A DNA stretch of 64,000 bases from Candidatus Methanomethylophilaceae archaeon (GCA_944320495.1 CALUHR010000006.1:1-64000); one strand, 5' to 3'. Counted from the first letter of the stretch, positions 17,470-26,580 are shown. The notes: a model not told the origin generated them from the sequence alone. Numbers and translations: made by a program.

Positions 17470-18074
17470 GGGCGAACCAGGTCATCATAGCAGCCGGTAG
17501 GTCCGAGGTCATCCTGTTCAACGGCATCTATTCGGCTATGTCGGTGGATGCGGCGGTGTTCAGCAGGAATGGGGGGAGGCAGGGGATATCTATCTCCCAT
17601 CTCCCGCAGATTCTCGCATCCTCACCGTTCGACTCGATCAGGAACGTTTCGAAGGCGTTCCCAGATCATCTGGACTACAATAGGGGGATGATTCCGGGAT
17701 TCCGCATCTTCCCGGTGGTGGACTTCGATGGTGACAATCGCGACGTGCTCCCGTATGTGACGGGCAACTACCTCCAGGGAGTCCCGCTGTCAGGATATGT
17801 CACTCCTATCCTCAACTATCCATGTCTGGAGGGGGTCATGGAGGACATGGGGTACGGAGGACCCGAGGACGGCAACGAAAAGGTCGACTTCTACCACGGT
17901 CTGGTGAGGAAGATTGGCAACAGGGAGGGGATTCTCCAGTTCTATGGGAATCTGGTGGATTGCGAACTGACTAACATGGACCAGGTGCTGTACCACGTGA
18001 TGAGCAGGGTGCCAGCGTTCCAGGACTCGGTGGAGGAGCCGAGGGAGAAGGGATGGGACATTGCAAGAAGGTGA
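17466..18074 (+). CDS. RloB/TOPRIM-like partner of the AAA ATPase
   Basis: A 202-residue protein that starts at TTG (17466), overlapping the upstream TGA and preceded by GGGAGG. N-terminal IIAAGRSEVILFNGIYS corresponds in position to the first strand of RloB/TOPRIM-like domains, but the usual glutamate (EG-x-x-E) is replaced by A-G. PVVDFDGDNRD looks like the D-x-D motif, and ILNYPCLEGVMED resembles the S/N-P-C-F-E segment of RloB proteins. RloB partners are nuclease-like effectors gated by the ATPase. The missing acidic residue makes catalytic activity uncertain. The family call is tentative; the pairing is clear. Confidence 0.55.
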   Translation: MRANQVIIAAGRSEVILFNGIYSAMSVDAAVFSRNGGRQGISISHLPQILASSPFDSIRNVSKAFPDHLDYNRGMIPGFRIFPVVDFDGDNRDVLPYVTGNYLQGVPLSGYVTPILNYPCLEGVMEDMGYGGPEDGNEKVDFYHGLVRKIGNREGILQFYGNLVDCELTNMDQVLYHVMSRVPAFQDSVEEPREKGWDIARR

Positions 18075-18382
18075 CGGCGGCACAGTCCGAGTCCAACGCT
18101 GTTCCCCGTCCAGGCGAGTGGGAGGGATAGCATTCTTCCTTCCCCAAGAGATTCTCAGCCGTGTACTATTCTCGCGAGTTCCATCAACGGTCTCCCAAAT
18201 CGACCTGAGCACAGTGTTTCGGTTTGGGAAGCCGTTGATACCCAACGAAATCGTTCGAACGGGTCTGGTAACCGATAGAAAATCGCCCCATTCCTATCCG
18301 ATTGGCCAAGATGCATGAGAACATGTTCACCTATCCAACGAGAATCGGGATTCGATAGTACACCCGGTTGGGAATTTCTTGT
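18075..18382. other. Gene-free convergent spacer
   Basis: About 310 bases between the converging RloB-like and DUF2075 genes. It contains a 10-base palindrome GAACATGTTC near 18317 but no clear terminator hairpin, RNA gene or credible ORF. Confidence 0.5.
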
Positions 18383-20203
18383 TCAGGCCTCAGGGTCGTT
18401 CACGGTCGCACGTATGAGCGACCTCAGATGTTCAGCCATCCCCTTGTTAGTGCAATATACATAACACCCCTTCATCCCGCGTGACATCAGAACCCTGTAG
18501 GTGTTCTTGATGATCCGGTCCGCCACGGCATAGGCCTTGTCCTTATCCTTGTACTTCGACTTAAGACCCTTGAGGGACTGGTCCGTTCTCGCTCTTTTCG
18601 AGGCATCGGTTATCACGGTGCCGTTCTCGAATCTCATGTCATCGCCGATGATGACCCCGACATAGTCGAACTCCAGGCCCTGGCATGTGTGTATGCAGCC
18701 GATCTCGTTCACCGACTCCGGGTCGATGGCCCAGGTCTGGCTGTTCCCGAGGTTCCAGCTCATCCCGAACCCTGTCCCGGGGATGGTAACATCGTGTACG
18801 TCTGGATCGTTCTTCCCCTCGGTGATCCAGTTCCAGCAGTATCCGGCGACCATCCTGGACCTGTTCCTGCCCTCGTTCCTCTCCTCTATCAGACGGCGGA
18901 CCTCGTTGGGGTCGTCGAGAACCCTGAAGTCGTAATCTGGGAAGGACTCCTCGAGGTCCAGGTTCGCGGTCTCATGGACCTGCAGCGCGTTATCGAGCCA
19001 TGCGAGGTAACCGTCGGATCCGGAGCACCTGAACTGCGAATCCAGCTCCATCTCGGTGACCTTGGAACCCATCTGCCGGGCATGCCTCCTGATCTCGTCC
19101 ACAGTGCCTATGTCGTTCAGTGTGACCCTCTGGTCCTCGTCGATGAAGAACACGGACAGTCTGGAGGCGTTGATGATCTCCCTGATCTGGTTCTCGCCGA
19201 GGTTCTGATACAGGCCGCTCTTCTCGTTGAGTCTGTGTGCCTCATCGGTCAGGAGCACATCGAACACGTTCTCCTTTGCATTGACGAAGCTACCGGAGCC
19301 GACGAACAGTTTGTCCACTTTGCTACGTCCGTGTTTCATCCCCTTGAGCTTCTCGCTGTAGACGTTCCTGGGCGCTGCGTTCTTCGATACGTAGAGGGAG
19401 GCGAGGCCCATGGAGGTTATCTCGGACAGGAGGTTCACAGCCAGGACGGTCTTCCCGGTCCCAGGGCCTCCCTTCACGATGATGGTCCTCTTGTCTCCGC
19501 CCTTGGCTATGGTCCTCGCTTGGTGGAGGATATCCTCGTGGACGACCTTCTGCGTGTCCAGCAGTACGAACTCGGGATTCCCACGCATCATCGATGCGAG
19601 AACGTCCTGGAGGGATTTGGACGGCTTGAGCGTCCCGTTCTCGAGGGCGAAGATCGTCTCGCCCCGGTCCCCCTTCTTTATGAATCTCTCCAGGAACGAG
19701 CGGAGGTCGGACCCGTCCCGTTTGGTGAACATCGGGGCCTTGGACAGGTAGTCTGAGTAGATGTCTGACCTCAGGGGGTCAGGGACGGGAGATATGTAGT
19801 TGTGGAGGCAGGCACACGGTGACAGCGTTATGCCGTCTTCCCTGATGCTGGCGTTGAAGTCATCGATGGCCTCGGCGTAGGACCATGCCTGGTAAGAGGG
19901 GTGTGCGACCTCGTGGATCCCGTTGTTGATCATCGTCCTGACGACTCCGTCCCTGTCCGGAACGGCCTCTGCAGAGGACCATTGTTTCAGCTCGATAATG
20001 ACGGCCGAGCCCTTCCCGAGGTCGTTGAGGCCTGTGACGATGAGGTCCACGCGCTTGGAGGTGTATGGGATGCCGTACTCGATTGCGATCCCGGTGTCGT
20101 CCGGGATGTTTGAGGTCCCGATGATGGTGCCCATGTAAGTCAGGGAGTTCCTCCATGCGCGGAGCTCTGAGTCGGGGGTTCTCCTTCCATAGTGTTCGAG
20201 CAT
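18383..20203 (-). CDS. DUF2075 protein: nuclease-like N terminus plus superfamily 1 helicase (frameshifted 5' end)
   Basis: A 606-residue protein. Residues about 40-75 contain a PD-(D/E)xK-type pattern (SKRVDLIVTG, then AVIIELKQW). The rest is a DUF2075/schlafen-like P-loop helicase with GGPGTGKTVLA near residue 244, VLLTDEAHR near 321 and DSQFRCSGSDGY further on. Family members normally begin about 30 residues earlier with an IIY-x-x-T-K segment. That segment is present upstream in the same frame (ETIIYSETKQTFLDD), but the frame hits a stop before any standard start codon. A GTG at 20303 would supply the start if one base were removed from the run of five C at 20293-20297. Proteins of this class are common in defence islands. 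The lower GC and neighbours support an accessory origin. Confidence 0.8.
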   Translation of the reverse strand: MLEHYGRRTPDSELRAWRNSLTYMGTIIGTSNIPDDTGIAIEYGIPYTSKRVDLIVTGLNDLGKGSAVIIELKQWSSAEAVPDRDGVVRTMINNGIHEVAHPSYQAWSYAEAIDDFNASIREDGITLSPCACLHNYISPVPDPLRSDIYSDYLSKAPMFTKRDGSDLRSFLERFIKKGDRGETIFALENGTLKPSKSLQDVLASMMRGNPEFVLLDTQKVVHEDILHQARTIAKGGDKRTIIVKGGPGTGKTVLAVNLLSEITSMGLASLYVSKNAAPRNVYSEKLKGMKHGRSKVDKLFVGSGSFVNAKENVFDVLLTDEAHRLNEKSGLYQNLGENQIREIINASRLSVFFIDEDQRVTLNDIGTVDEIRRHARQMGSKVTEMELDSQFRCSGSDGYLAWLDNALQVHETANLDLEESFPDYDFRVLDDPNEVRRLIEERNEGRNRSRMVAGYCWNWITEGKNDPDVHDVTIPGTGFGMSWNLGNSQTWAIDPESVNEIGCIHTCQGLEFDYVGVIIGDDMRFENGTVITDASKRARTDQSLKGLKSKYKDKDKAYAVADRIIKNTYRVLMSRGMKGCYVYCTNKGMAEHLRSLIRATVNDPEA

Positions 20204-20501
20204 GCTCTTCTCGAGCTTCTCGTCGAGCGTGCCATCGACGATGTCGTCGAGGAAGGTCTGTTTGGTCTCGCTGTATATGATCGTCTCGAACGCCCCCGGT
20301 CACGTTTCACTAGGACTGTCGGGCATGGCTCTGTATGATTTCAATGATTCCCACGCATCGGTAAACTGTTGTCGGATCGGATCATGTTGGGGGTATGTTC
20401 AGGATGTTGTGCCGGTGGTCCTAATGTTTGTCAAAGGAGAACTACAATACATCATCGATGGCTAAAATACATTTAAATATTCAGTGGAGGATTCATTCCT
20501 C

Positions 20502-20710
20502 AGAACTATGTCGGCTCCGTTGCTGCGGAGCCGCGGCCTCATAGAGGCCTATGTTTGGCCGTTGATCACTCAACGGCGATCTCTATGACCAGTCCAAAGA
20601 TGGTCACAGAGACCCGGAGGTATATCCTCATGTTGAGGAAGTTAAGATGCATTTGGATTCCTCCTGCCGGCTGGAGTTCGGAGACCAGCCGGCAACTCCT
20701 CACCTCGGCC
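20502..20710 (+). ncRNA. Candidate structured RNA: six consecutive stem-loops
   Basis: Between a TATA-like TTTAAATA (20472-20479) and the next promoter lie six stem-loops in under 200 bases: GGCTCCG/CGGAGCC (20513-20532), GGCCTC/GAGGCC (20535-20549), GCCGTTGA/TCAACGGC (20558-20577), CTCT-A-TGACC pairing with GGTCA-C-AGAG (20581-20611), CCTCA/TGAGG (about 20626-20638) and TGCCGGCTGG/CCAGCCGGCA (20665-20694). No conserved SRP, RNase P or tRNA motif was recognised. Calling it an RNA gene is inference from structure and promoter position. A 60-codon minus-strand ORF in the same place seems less likely. Confidence 0.4.
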
Positions 20711-20746
20711 ACTGTATTATGAACCGAACCGTCTGTGCAAGTATGC

Positions 20747-20990
20747 ATGTATATCCTTAGAATCGAAGGATCCTCACGGATAGACCTCGGCGCAACTCGA
20801 CAACGTCAGGACGGGAACACAGCTCGGGGACAGGGCAGGAAGCGCGTTATGGCGGTTCGGGCGGACGGTCTGCTACGAGACCGTGTTCTCCGACAAGGGT
20901 CCGGTGGTGGTGTCCGAGACCATCACGTCGTACCCTGACAACATGGGCGCCATACACCGAATCCGATATCCGTCCGAACGGCATCCCCCC
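20747..20990 (+). pseudogene. Frameshifted small gene or remnant
   Basis: An ATG at 20747, about 30 bases after a TATA-like TGTATTAT, opens a short frame encoding MYILRIEGSSRIDLG. The protein then seems to continue in another frame from about 20791 as AQLDNVRTGTQLGDRAG and, after a short gap, CYETVFSDKGPVVVSETI. The join at about 20790 requires one base change. I do not recognise the family. Codon character and uninterrupted second frame suggest recent decay. Confidence 0.4.
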
Positions 20991-20994
20991 ACCC

Positions 20995-21363
20995 ATGCAG
21001 GATGATTCCGTCACCTCCATGGACGACCTCAAGGCCGTCGTCCGCGGGTTCTGCGAGGAACGCGACTGGGACCAGTTCCATGACCCGAAGGATCTGGCGA
21101 TAGGCATGGTCACCGAGGCCTCCGAGCTCCTGCAGCTCTTCCGTTTCAAGACTCCTGACCAGTGCCGTGCCATGGTCTCCGACCCGGACCGCTCAATGGA
21201 CGTCAGGGACGAGCTCGCCGACGTGCTCTACTTCGTCCTGCGCTTCGCCGACATGAACGGCATCGACCTGAGCACCGAGCTCAGGCGCAAGGTGGGGATC
21301 GATGCTGAGAAGTATCCAGTGGAGAGGAGCCGCGGGTCCAATCTGAAGTACGACGAGTTCTGA
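20995..21363 (+). CDS. MazG-type nucleotide pyrophosphohydrolase
   Basis: A 122-residue single-domain MazG/dCTPase-like protein. The metal-binding helices are visible as TEASELLQLF and DVRDELADVLYFVLRF (E-x-x-E and E-x-x-D motifs). Such enzymes hydrolyse (d)NTPs to monophosphates and limit damaged or excess nucleotides. The ATG at 20995 is used; an ATG 24 bases later would also keep the domain intact. It stands alone between accessory and housekeeping regions. Confidence 0.88.
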   Translation: MQDDSVTSMDDLKAVVRGFCEERDWDQFHDPKDLAIGMVTEASELLQLFRFKTPDQCRAMVSDPDRSMDVRDELADVLYFVLRFADMNGIDLSTELRRKVGIDAEKYPVERSRGSNLKYDEF

Positions 21364-21498
21364 TTCCATTCAGGTGTCGATGTTTCAGTCCGAGGCCTCA
21401 TCCCAAAGAGATTTTGCCAACCTCTAAATAATGAATTACATATAGTCACCTAAATCTTCTGGTGATATCTCGATGTCACCAGATTATGGGTGACAGAC

Positions 21499-21966
21499 AT
21501 GAGCGGAAAGGCATTGATAGCGTACTTCTCGGCAACCGGCACCACCGCCGACGTCGCCAGGGGGATGGCCGACGTGACCGGGGCGGACCTGTTCGAGATA
21601 CGCCCGGAGGCCCCTTACTCCGAGGCCGATCTGGACTGGACCAACAAGAAGAGCCGCAGCAGCGTCGAGATGGGGGACGAGTCCTGCCGTCCGCCGATGG
21701 CCGGAACGATGGACGTCTCCGGTTATGACACCATCCTGCTGGGATTCCCCGTCTGGTGGTACGTGGAGCCGCGCATCGTCGACACGTTCCTCGACTCCTG
21801 TGACCTCTCCGGGAAGACCGTCGTCCCCTTCGCCACCTCCGGCGGAAGTGGCATCGAGAAGTGCCAGAGCCATCTCGAGAGGCTGTATCCTCAGGCCTCA
21901 TGGGGGAAGGGGAGGCTGGTGAACTCCGGCGGAGCCGAATGGGCAAAGGACGTCCTGGGGGAGTGA
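21499..21966 (+). CDS. Flavodoxin
   Basis: A 155-residue flavodoxin with an FMN phosphate-binding loop (YFSATGTTADVA) and the flavin-stacking region GFPVWWYVEPR. It is a soluble low-potential electron carrier. The ATG at 21499 is preferred over a GTG 9 bases earlier. A TATA-like ACATATAG lies at about 21437-21444, giving a leader of some 30 bases. The DUF362 gene starts 4 bases after its stop, so the two are probably co-transcribed. Confidence 0.88.
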   Translation: MSGKALIAYFSATGTTADVARGMADVTGADLFEIRPEAPYSEADLDWTNKKSRSSVEMGDESCRPPMAGTMDVSGYDTILLGFPVWWYVEPRIVDTFLDSCDLSGKTVVPFATSGGSGIEKCQSHLERLYPQASWGKGRLVNSGGAEWAKDVLGE

Positions 21967-21969
21967 GTC

Positions 21970-22860
21970 TTGGCATCGAAGGTCTATCTGCTGAGGGAGA
22001 CCACCCCGGAAGCGGTCGTCAGGGCGTACGACGCGCTAGGCATATCCCTTCCCGGCAAGGTCGCCGTGAAGATCCACTCCGGCGAGCAGGGGAACACCAA
22101 CTTCATGCGCCCCGAGTTCTGGAAGCCGATGGTCGATAAGGTCGACGGCACAGTCGTCGAATGCAACACCGCCTATGGGGACAAGTTCGGCGGGGTCCGC
22201 GACAACACGGAGTCCCACCTCAGGCTCCTGAGGGAGCATGGCTGGACGGACGCGTTCGATGTGGACCTAATGGACGCCGAGGGTCCCGACCTCCGCTGGG
22301 AGATCCCCGACGGGAGGGTTCTGAAGAGCAATCTCGTCGGAAAGAACATAGTGAACTATGACTCGATGCTCGTGCTGGCACATTTCAAGGGACATCCCAT
22401 GGGAGGGTATGGAGGGGCGCTGAAGCAGCTGTCCATCGGATGTGCCTCGCGCGCCGGCAAGGCGTTGATCCATTCCGGCGGCGCGTCCGATGACAACATC
22501 GGGGCCTGGGACGTACACGCGGACTCCGTCAGGTTCCCCGAGGCCATGGCCGATGCGGCGGCGAGCGTCGTCAGGCACTTCGGCGGCAACATCGCCTACG
22601 TGAACGCCATGATCAACCTCTCGGTGGACTGCGACTGCGTCATCCATCCGGAGGCCCCTTGCATGGGGGACGTCGGTGTGCTGGCATCCCTGGACCCGGT
22701 GGCGATCGACCAGGCCTGCATGGACCTCGTGATGAACTCGGACGACCCTGGACGCGACCACTTCATGGAGAGGGTCAACAGCCGCAACGGCATCCACACC
22801 ATCGAGGCGGCGGCCGATCTGGGCATCGGCTCCCGCGAATACGAGCTCATCGAACTATGA
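21970..22860 (+). CDS. DUF362 domain protein
   Basis: A 296-residue protein beginning at TTG, 3 bases after the flavodoxin stop codon. DUF362 features are VAVKIHSGEQGNTNFMRPE near the N terminus, LVLAHFKGHPMGGYGGALKQL in the centre and ASLDPVAIDQACMDL near the end. Many DUF362 proteins carry ferredoxin clusters; this one has no CxxCxxC motif. The family role is undefined but is thought to involve redox chemistry, consistent with the coupled flavodoxin. Confidence 0.85.
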   Translation: MASKVYLLRETTPEAVVRAYDALGISLPGKVAVKIHSGEQGNTNFMRPEFWKPMVDKVDGTVVECNTAYGDKFGGVRDNTESHLRLLREHGWTDAFDVDLMDAEGPDLRWEIPDGRVLKSNLVGKNIVNYDSMLVLAHFKGHPMGGYGGALKQLSIGCASRAGKALIHSGGASDDNIGAWDVHADSVRFPEAMADAAASVVRHFGGNIAYVNAMINLSVDCDCVIHPEAPCMGDVGVLASLDPVAIDQACMDLVMNSDDPGRDHFMERVNSRNGIHTIEAAADLGIGSREYELIEL

Positions 22861-22868
22861 AACCGATC

Positions 22869-22895
22869 GCGGACGGCCTTCGACGGGCCGTCCGC
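22869..22895 (+). terminator. Strong hairpin after DUF362
   Basis: GCGGACGGCC and GGCCGTCCGC form a 10-bp stem with a 7-base loop just after the stop codon. No long T tract follows. Confidence 0.55.
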
Positions 22896-23106
22896 GTATT
22901 CGAGGGCGTGTCGCATCCCCGATTCAGGACTCTTGGAGAACAGAGGGATCGGCAACTCAGAAAAAATGGAAGACCACTGGGTTTGTGGCTCAGTTTTCTC
23001 GTCTCTCCGACATACCCAGACTCGTGCATCTGGATCCATGTCGGATTTGCGGTGAGATGAGGCGTCCGGCGACACAATCAAGGTCCGATGTCCCATCCCG
23101 TCACAC

Positions 23107-23475
23107 ATGACGTCCGTCATCTTCGTCCGCATGAACACCTGCCAGAGATACGCTAGGGTGGCCGTCTCCAGGCGTGACGACGGGGACATGGACGTGAGGA
23201 TCGAATCGGACTGCGATAACATCGTCGAATATGCCAGGCGTCTCCCGGCGATATCGGACATGGACGTTCTGGATCCCGGCAGCGGACGCATCTTCGACTC
23301 CGAGGTCCGCGGACCGCTGACCCCCACGTGCCTCTGCCCCATGGGAGTGATCTATGCAGCATCGATGGAGATGGGCCTGATGACAAAGCGCATCTCGGAG
23401 GCCGTGTCCTCGGACCAGATCGACCTCACGCACTGCACGGAGGAGGATCGATGCGGGCATGTCCGGCCCTTCTGA
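23107..23475 (+). CDS. DUF6951-like protein
   Basis: A 122-residue cysteine-containing protein. RIESDCDNIVEYARRLP and TCLCPMGVIYAASMEMGLM resemble the small methanogen family DUF6951, which has an I-x-S-x-C segment and a later C-P motif. Function is unknown; the cysteines suggest metal or redox binding. It converges on sbcC, with a shared palindromic terminator between them. Confidence 0.6.
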   Translation: MTSVIFVRMNTCQRYARVAVSRRDDGDMDVRIESDCDNIVEYARRLPAISDMDVLDPGSGRIFDSEVRGPLTPTCLCPMGVIYAASMEMGLMTKRISEAVSSDQIDLTHCTEEDRCGHVRPF

Positions 23476-23494
23476 AAAGTCGGAAGTCGTTTGA

Positions 23495-23514
23495 GGAGGG
23501 CCCTAGGGCCCTCC
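23495..23514. terminator. Bidirectional palindromic terminator
   Basis: GGAGGGCCCTAGGGCCCTCC is a perfect 20-base palindrome lying between the ends of the convergent DUF6951-like and sbcC genes. Confidence 0.65.
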
Positions 23515-23517
23515 AGT

Positions 23518-26500
23518 TCAGTCGGTCACGACCCTCACGACGCTGCCCTCGCGGGTCCTGGTTACCTCGACCTTGCGGTCAATGCGCTCCCTGAGCAGGT
23601 CCACGTGTGAGATCACGCCGACCATCACGTCCCCTGCCATCAGTCCTTCGAGCACGCGTATGGCCTGCTGAAGGGAGTCCGCGTCCAGGGACCCGAACCC
23701 CTCGTCGATGAAGAGGGTCTCCACCCTGATCCCTCCGGCTGACATCTGGACCGCGTCCGACAGACCCAGCGCCAGCGAGAGGGCTGCCTTGAAGGACTCC
23801 CCGCCGGAGAGGGACTTCACGCTCCTCGTCTTCCCGGTGTGGTTGTCCACCACGTCGATGTCCAGGGCGCTCTGGGACCTGTTGTCGGCGTCGCGTCTGC
23901 GCACCAGCTCGTACCTCCCTCCGGACATCTCCGCCAGCCTGCGGTTCGCGTGCACGAGCACGCGGTCGAAGTAGGCGGTCTGGATGTACTGCTCGAACTG
24001 GACCTTCCTGGTGCCGGCCAGCTTCCCGTTGGCCACGTCGCTCATCAGCTGGACGTCGTTGAGCTCCCTCTCGCACGCCTCGAGCTTCGCAGTTCTGTCC
24101 TCGAGGAAGTCCAGCACGGACCTGTTCGTGTCCAGTCTTCTTGAGACCGCGTTCTGGCGGTTCTCCGCTACGGTCTTCGCCTCCATGGCCGCGTCCACCG
24201 CCCCGCGGAGGGCGTCGATGTCCGGACGATCCATGTCCTGGAGCTCCGACTCCAGGCGGACGACTGCGTCGGATGCGGACCTGACCGCGGCGGCGTGATC
24301 TTCGATGGTCCTGCTGGCGGCGACGGTGTCGAACTCCGCGAGGGAGTCCAGCTCGCCCTCGGCCATCGAAATGGACGAGAGCATCCCGTCGAGTTCCGAC
24401 CTGTCCTGCCGTATGGCTGGCTCCAGCTCCGATACGCGTTCCGCATATCCGGAGGCCTCCGCCTCTGCGGACGCGAGCTCCACGGAGAGGCGTCCGGCCG
24501 CCTCGTCCGCCTCCGCCGATTCCATTTTCGCGACGGCGATCGAACGACGGTGCGACTCCAGGGTCCTCCTGGCGGTCGCGGCGTCGGGGAACTCCAGGGA
24601 CTGTCTCAGGGAAGCGAGCTCCGATTCCAGGGATGCGATGCGGATGCCGGCTTCGCCGGCGACGGCCTTGGCAGCCTCCAGACTCTCCCTGGAAGATGCC
24701 AGGACCCTCTCACGTTCCGCGAGCTCCTCTTTGGCGTCCTCGATGCTCTTGATCACGGCCACCGCCTCGGAGACCGCCATCCGGGCGCCCCTCGCGGCAT
24801 CGCCGGCCTCGGAGCACAGGCGGTCCAGTGCTTCGGCCTGCCCCTCGGCGTCAGAATCGGTGCCGGTGTATTCGGACACTCTCACGAGCATGGAGCGTAG
24901 CTCCGCCCTGGCCGTGGCAAGGGATGAGGCCAGCTCCGACCTCTCGGAGTCGCTTTCACCCTTCCGCTTGCGGAGCGACTTCAGGCGGGATTCCGTGGAC
25001 ACCTCTGGGGGTGCCACTGCGGGCGACGGGTGGTGCACGGATCCGCAGACCGGGCAGGGGACGCCCTCGGAGAGGGACGACGCCAGGATGCCGGCCTGGG
25101 ACCTGAGGAACAGCGATTCCGCATCCTCCAGCTCGGCGGCCAGCCTGGTCGACTCCGTGTCGATGTCTGCGAACCTGGCCTCCATGCCCTCGATGGCGCG
25201 GGCTGAATCGATGCATCTGACGGCGAGGGCCCTGGCCTCCTCCAGCGTCCTGATCCTCTCCTCCGCGGCTGCGCAGTCCCTGCGGGCCGCCTCCAGCCTC
25301 GCCCCCGCATCCGGCGACCCTTCGATCGCGGGGCGCAGCCTAGCGATCCCCGCTTCGGACTCGGATACGCTGTCGGACGCCGATTTTATGTCCTCAGCTG
25401 CCCTCTCCGCAGCCGTCCTGGCCTCAGACAGTTCGTTCTCGATCTCTGCGACCCTGTCGTAGGACGGCAGGGACCTCTCGATCCTGTCGCATATCGGGAT
25501 GAGTGCCTCGGTCTCGGCCATGGCGGCCATTGCCGCCTCCTGTCTCGCCGCCGCGGTCTCGAGCTTCGCCTTGGCGGTCGCCACCCTCTCTTCGGTAGAT
25601 TCCAGCGATGAGCGCACGGCCGCGAGGTCCGCCTCCCTGGTCCTAAGTCTGTCCCTCACAGACACCAGCGGCGCGATCCCAGAGGCCCTGTCCCTCCTCA
25701 CCGCCAGCTCCGATATCTCCGCATCCTCAGCGCGCAGCCTTTCCAGCTGCGCGAGGGATTCGGTGAGCTGGTCGAACCTGGATGCGACGGTCTCGGCGCG
25801 GGTGACCGCTTCGATGGCCCCGCGGTGCGCCTCCTCGAGCCTCTCACGCTCGGCCGATATCGCGGAGATCTCCGCCTCGCCGGCCATCACTGCTCTTCCG
25901 AGGATGTCCCTGGCGGCGTCCCTGGTGACGGACGTCAGGTCCTCGTCCACCTGGGCGGTCCCGAGCCTCTCGTCGATGTCCCTCGAGTACCCGTTGTATA
26001 CATCGCGCTTCTCCCTGCAGATCTCGTCCAACCTGTCCTGTATGACCTTGAAGCGGTCGGTGGAGAACAAGGTCCTCAGAATCTCCGTGCGCTCCCTGCT
26101 GTCGGTGTCCAGGAGCTTCACGAACTCGCCCTGGGCGAGCATGGAGACCTGTTTCCACTGGTCCGCGTCCATGCCGAGTATCTCTGTCACGCGGGCGGTG
26201 ACCTCCTTCGGCTTCGAGAGCGTTGGACTCCCGTCCTCGAACAGTTCGGCCTTGGCCGTCTCCGTCGTCACGTTCCCCCTGCGGTTCACCCTGCCGTACG
26301 GGGGCTCCCTGTGGACCACGTACCTCCTGCCGCGGTGCTCGAACTCCAGCTCCACCCAGGGCTTCGTATCGGTGATGTCGCTGCGGAGCATCCCCTGGTC
26401 CCTGCGGCCGCCGCTGGTCTCGCCGAAGAGGGCGTAGCACATCGCGTCGAAGATCATCGTCTTGCCGGCCCCGGTGCTGCCTGTGATCAGGAACAGCCCC

Positions 26501-26580
26501 CTGTCCAGCCTCGAGAAGTCTATGTCAGTGCGCTCCGCGTACGGGCCGAAGGCCTCCATGGATAGGCGGAGCGGCTTCAT
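23518..26580 (-). CDS. sbcC: SbcC/Rad50-type DNA repair ATPase
   Basis: A 1020-residue SMC-like protein, partner of the nuclease encoded just upstream. Walker A GSTGAGKTMIFDA is near residue 33. A long coiled coil follows with a central zinc-hook motif CPVCGS near residue 510. The C-terminal ABC signature is SLSGGESFKAAL near residue 925 and the Walker B is LFIDEGFGSLD near 957. The VPCPVCGSVHHP hook context is closer to SbcC than to classical archaeal Rad50. The complex tethers and trims DNA ends. Its ATG overlaps the sbcD TGA (ATGA), so translation is coupled. Confidence 0.94.
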   Translation of the reverse strand: MKPLRLSMEAFGPYAERTDIDFSRLDRGLFLITGSTGAGKTMIFDAMCYALFGETSGGRRDQGMLRSDITDTKPWVELEFEHRGRRYVVHREPPYGRVNRRGNVTTETAKAELFEDGSPTLSKPKEVTARVTEILGMDADQWKQVSMLAQGEFVKLLDTDSRERTEILRTLFSTDRFKVIQDRLDEICREKRDVYNGYSRDIDERLGTAQVDEDLTSVTRDAARDILGRAVMAGEAEISAISAERERLEEAHRGAIEAVTRAETVASRFDQLTESLAQLERLRAEDAEISELAVRRDRASGIAPLVSVRDRLRTREADLAAVRSSLESTEERVATAKAKLETAAARQEAAMAAMAETEALIPICDRIERSLPSYDRVAEIENELSEARTAAERAAEDIKSASDSVSESEAGIARLRPAIEGSPDAGARLEAARRDCAAAEERIRTLEEARALAVRCIDSARAIEGMEARFADIDTESTRLAAELEDAESLFLRSQAGILASSLSEGVPCPVCGSVHHPSPAVAPPEVSTESRLKSLRKRKGESDSERSELASSLATARAELRSMLVRVSEYTGTDSDAEGQAEALDRLCSEAGDAARGARMAVSEAVAVIKSIEDAKEELAERERVLASSRESLEAAKAVAGEAGIRIASLESELASLRQSLEFPDAATARRTLESHRRSIAVAKMESAEADEAAGRLSVELASAEAEASGYAERVSELEPAIRQDRSELDGMLSSISMAEGELDSLAEFDTVAASRTIEDHAAAVRSASDAVVRLESELQDMDRPDIDALRGAVDAAMEAKTVAENRQNAVSRRLDTNRSVLDFLEDRTAKLEACERELNDVQLMSDVANGKLAGTRKVQFEQYIQTAYFDRVLVHANRRLAEMSGGRYELVRRRDADNRSQSALDIDVVDNHTGKTRSVKSLSGGESFKAALSLALGLSDAVQMSAGGIRVETLFIDEGFGSLDADSLQQAIRVLEGLMAGDVMVGVISHVDLLRERIDRKVEVTRTREGSVVRVVTD

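Noticed and set aside
20566..20748. 60-codon minus-strand ORF with a hydrophobic C-terminal helix, considered as a type I toxin-like peptide
   Set aside because: It runs through the stem-loop region, has no promoter or RBS on that strand and no known toxin pattern.
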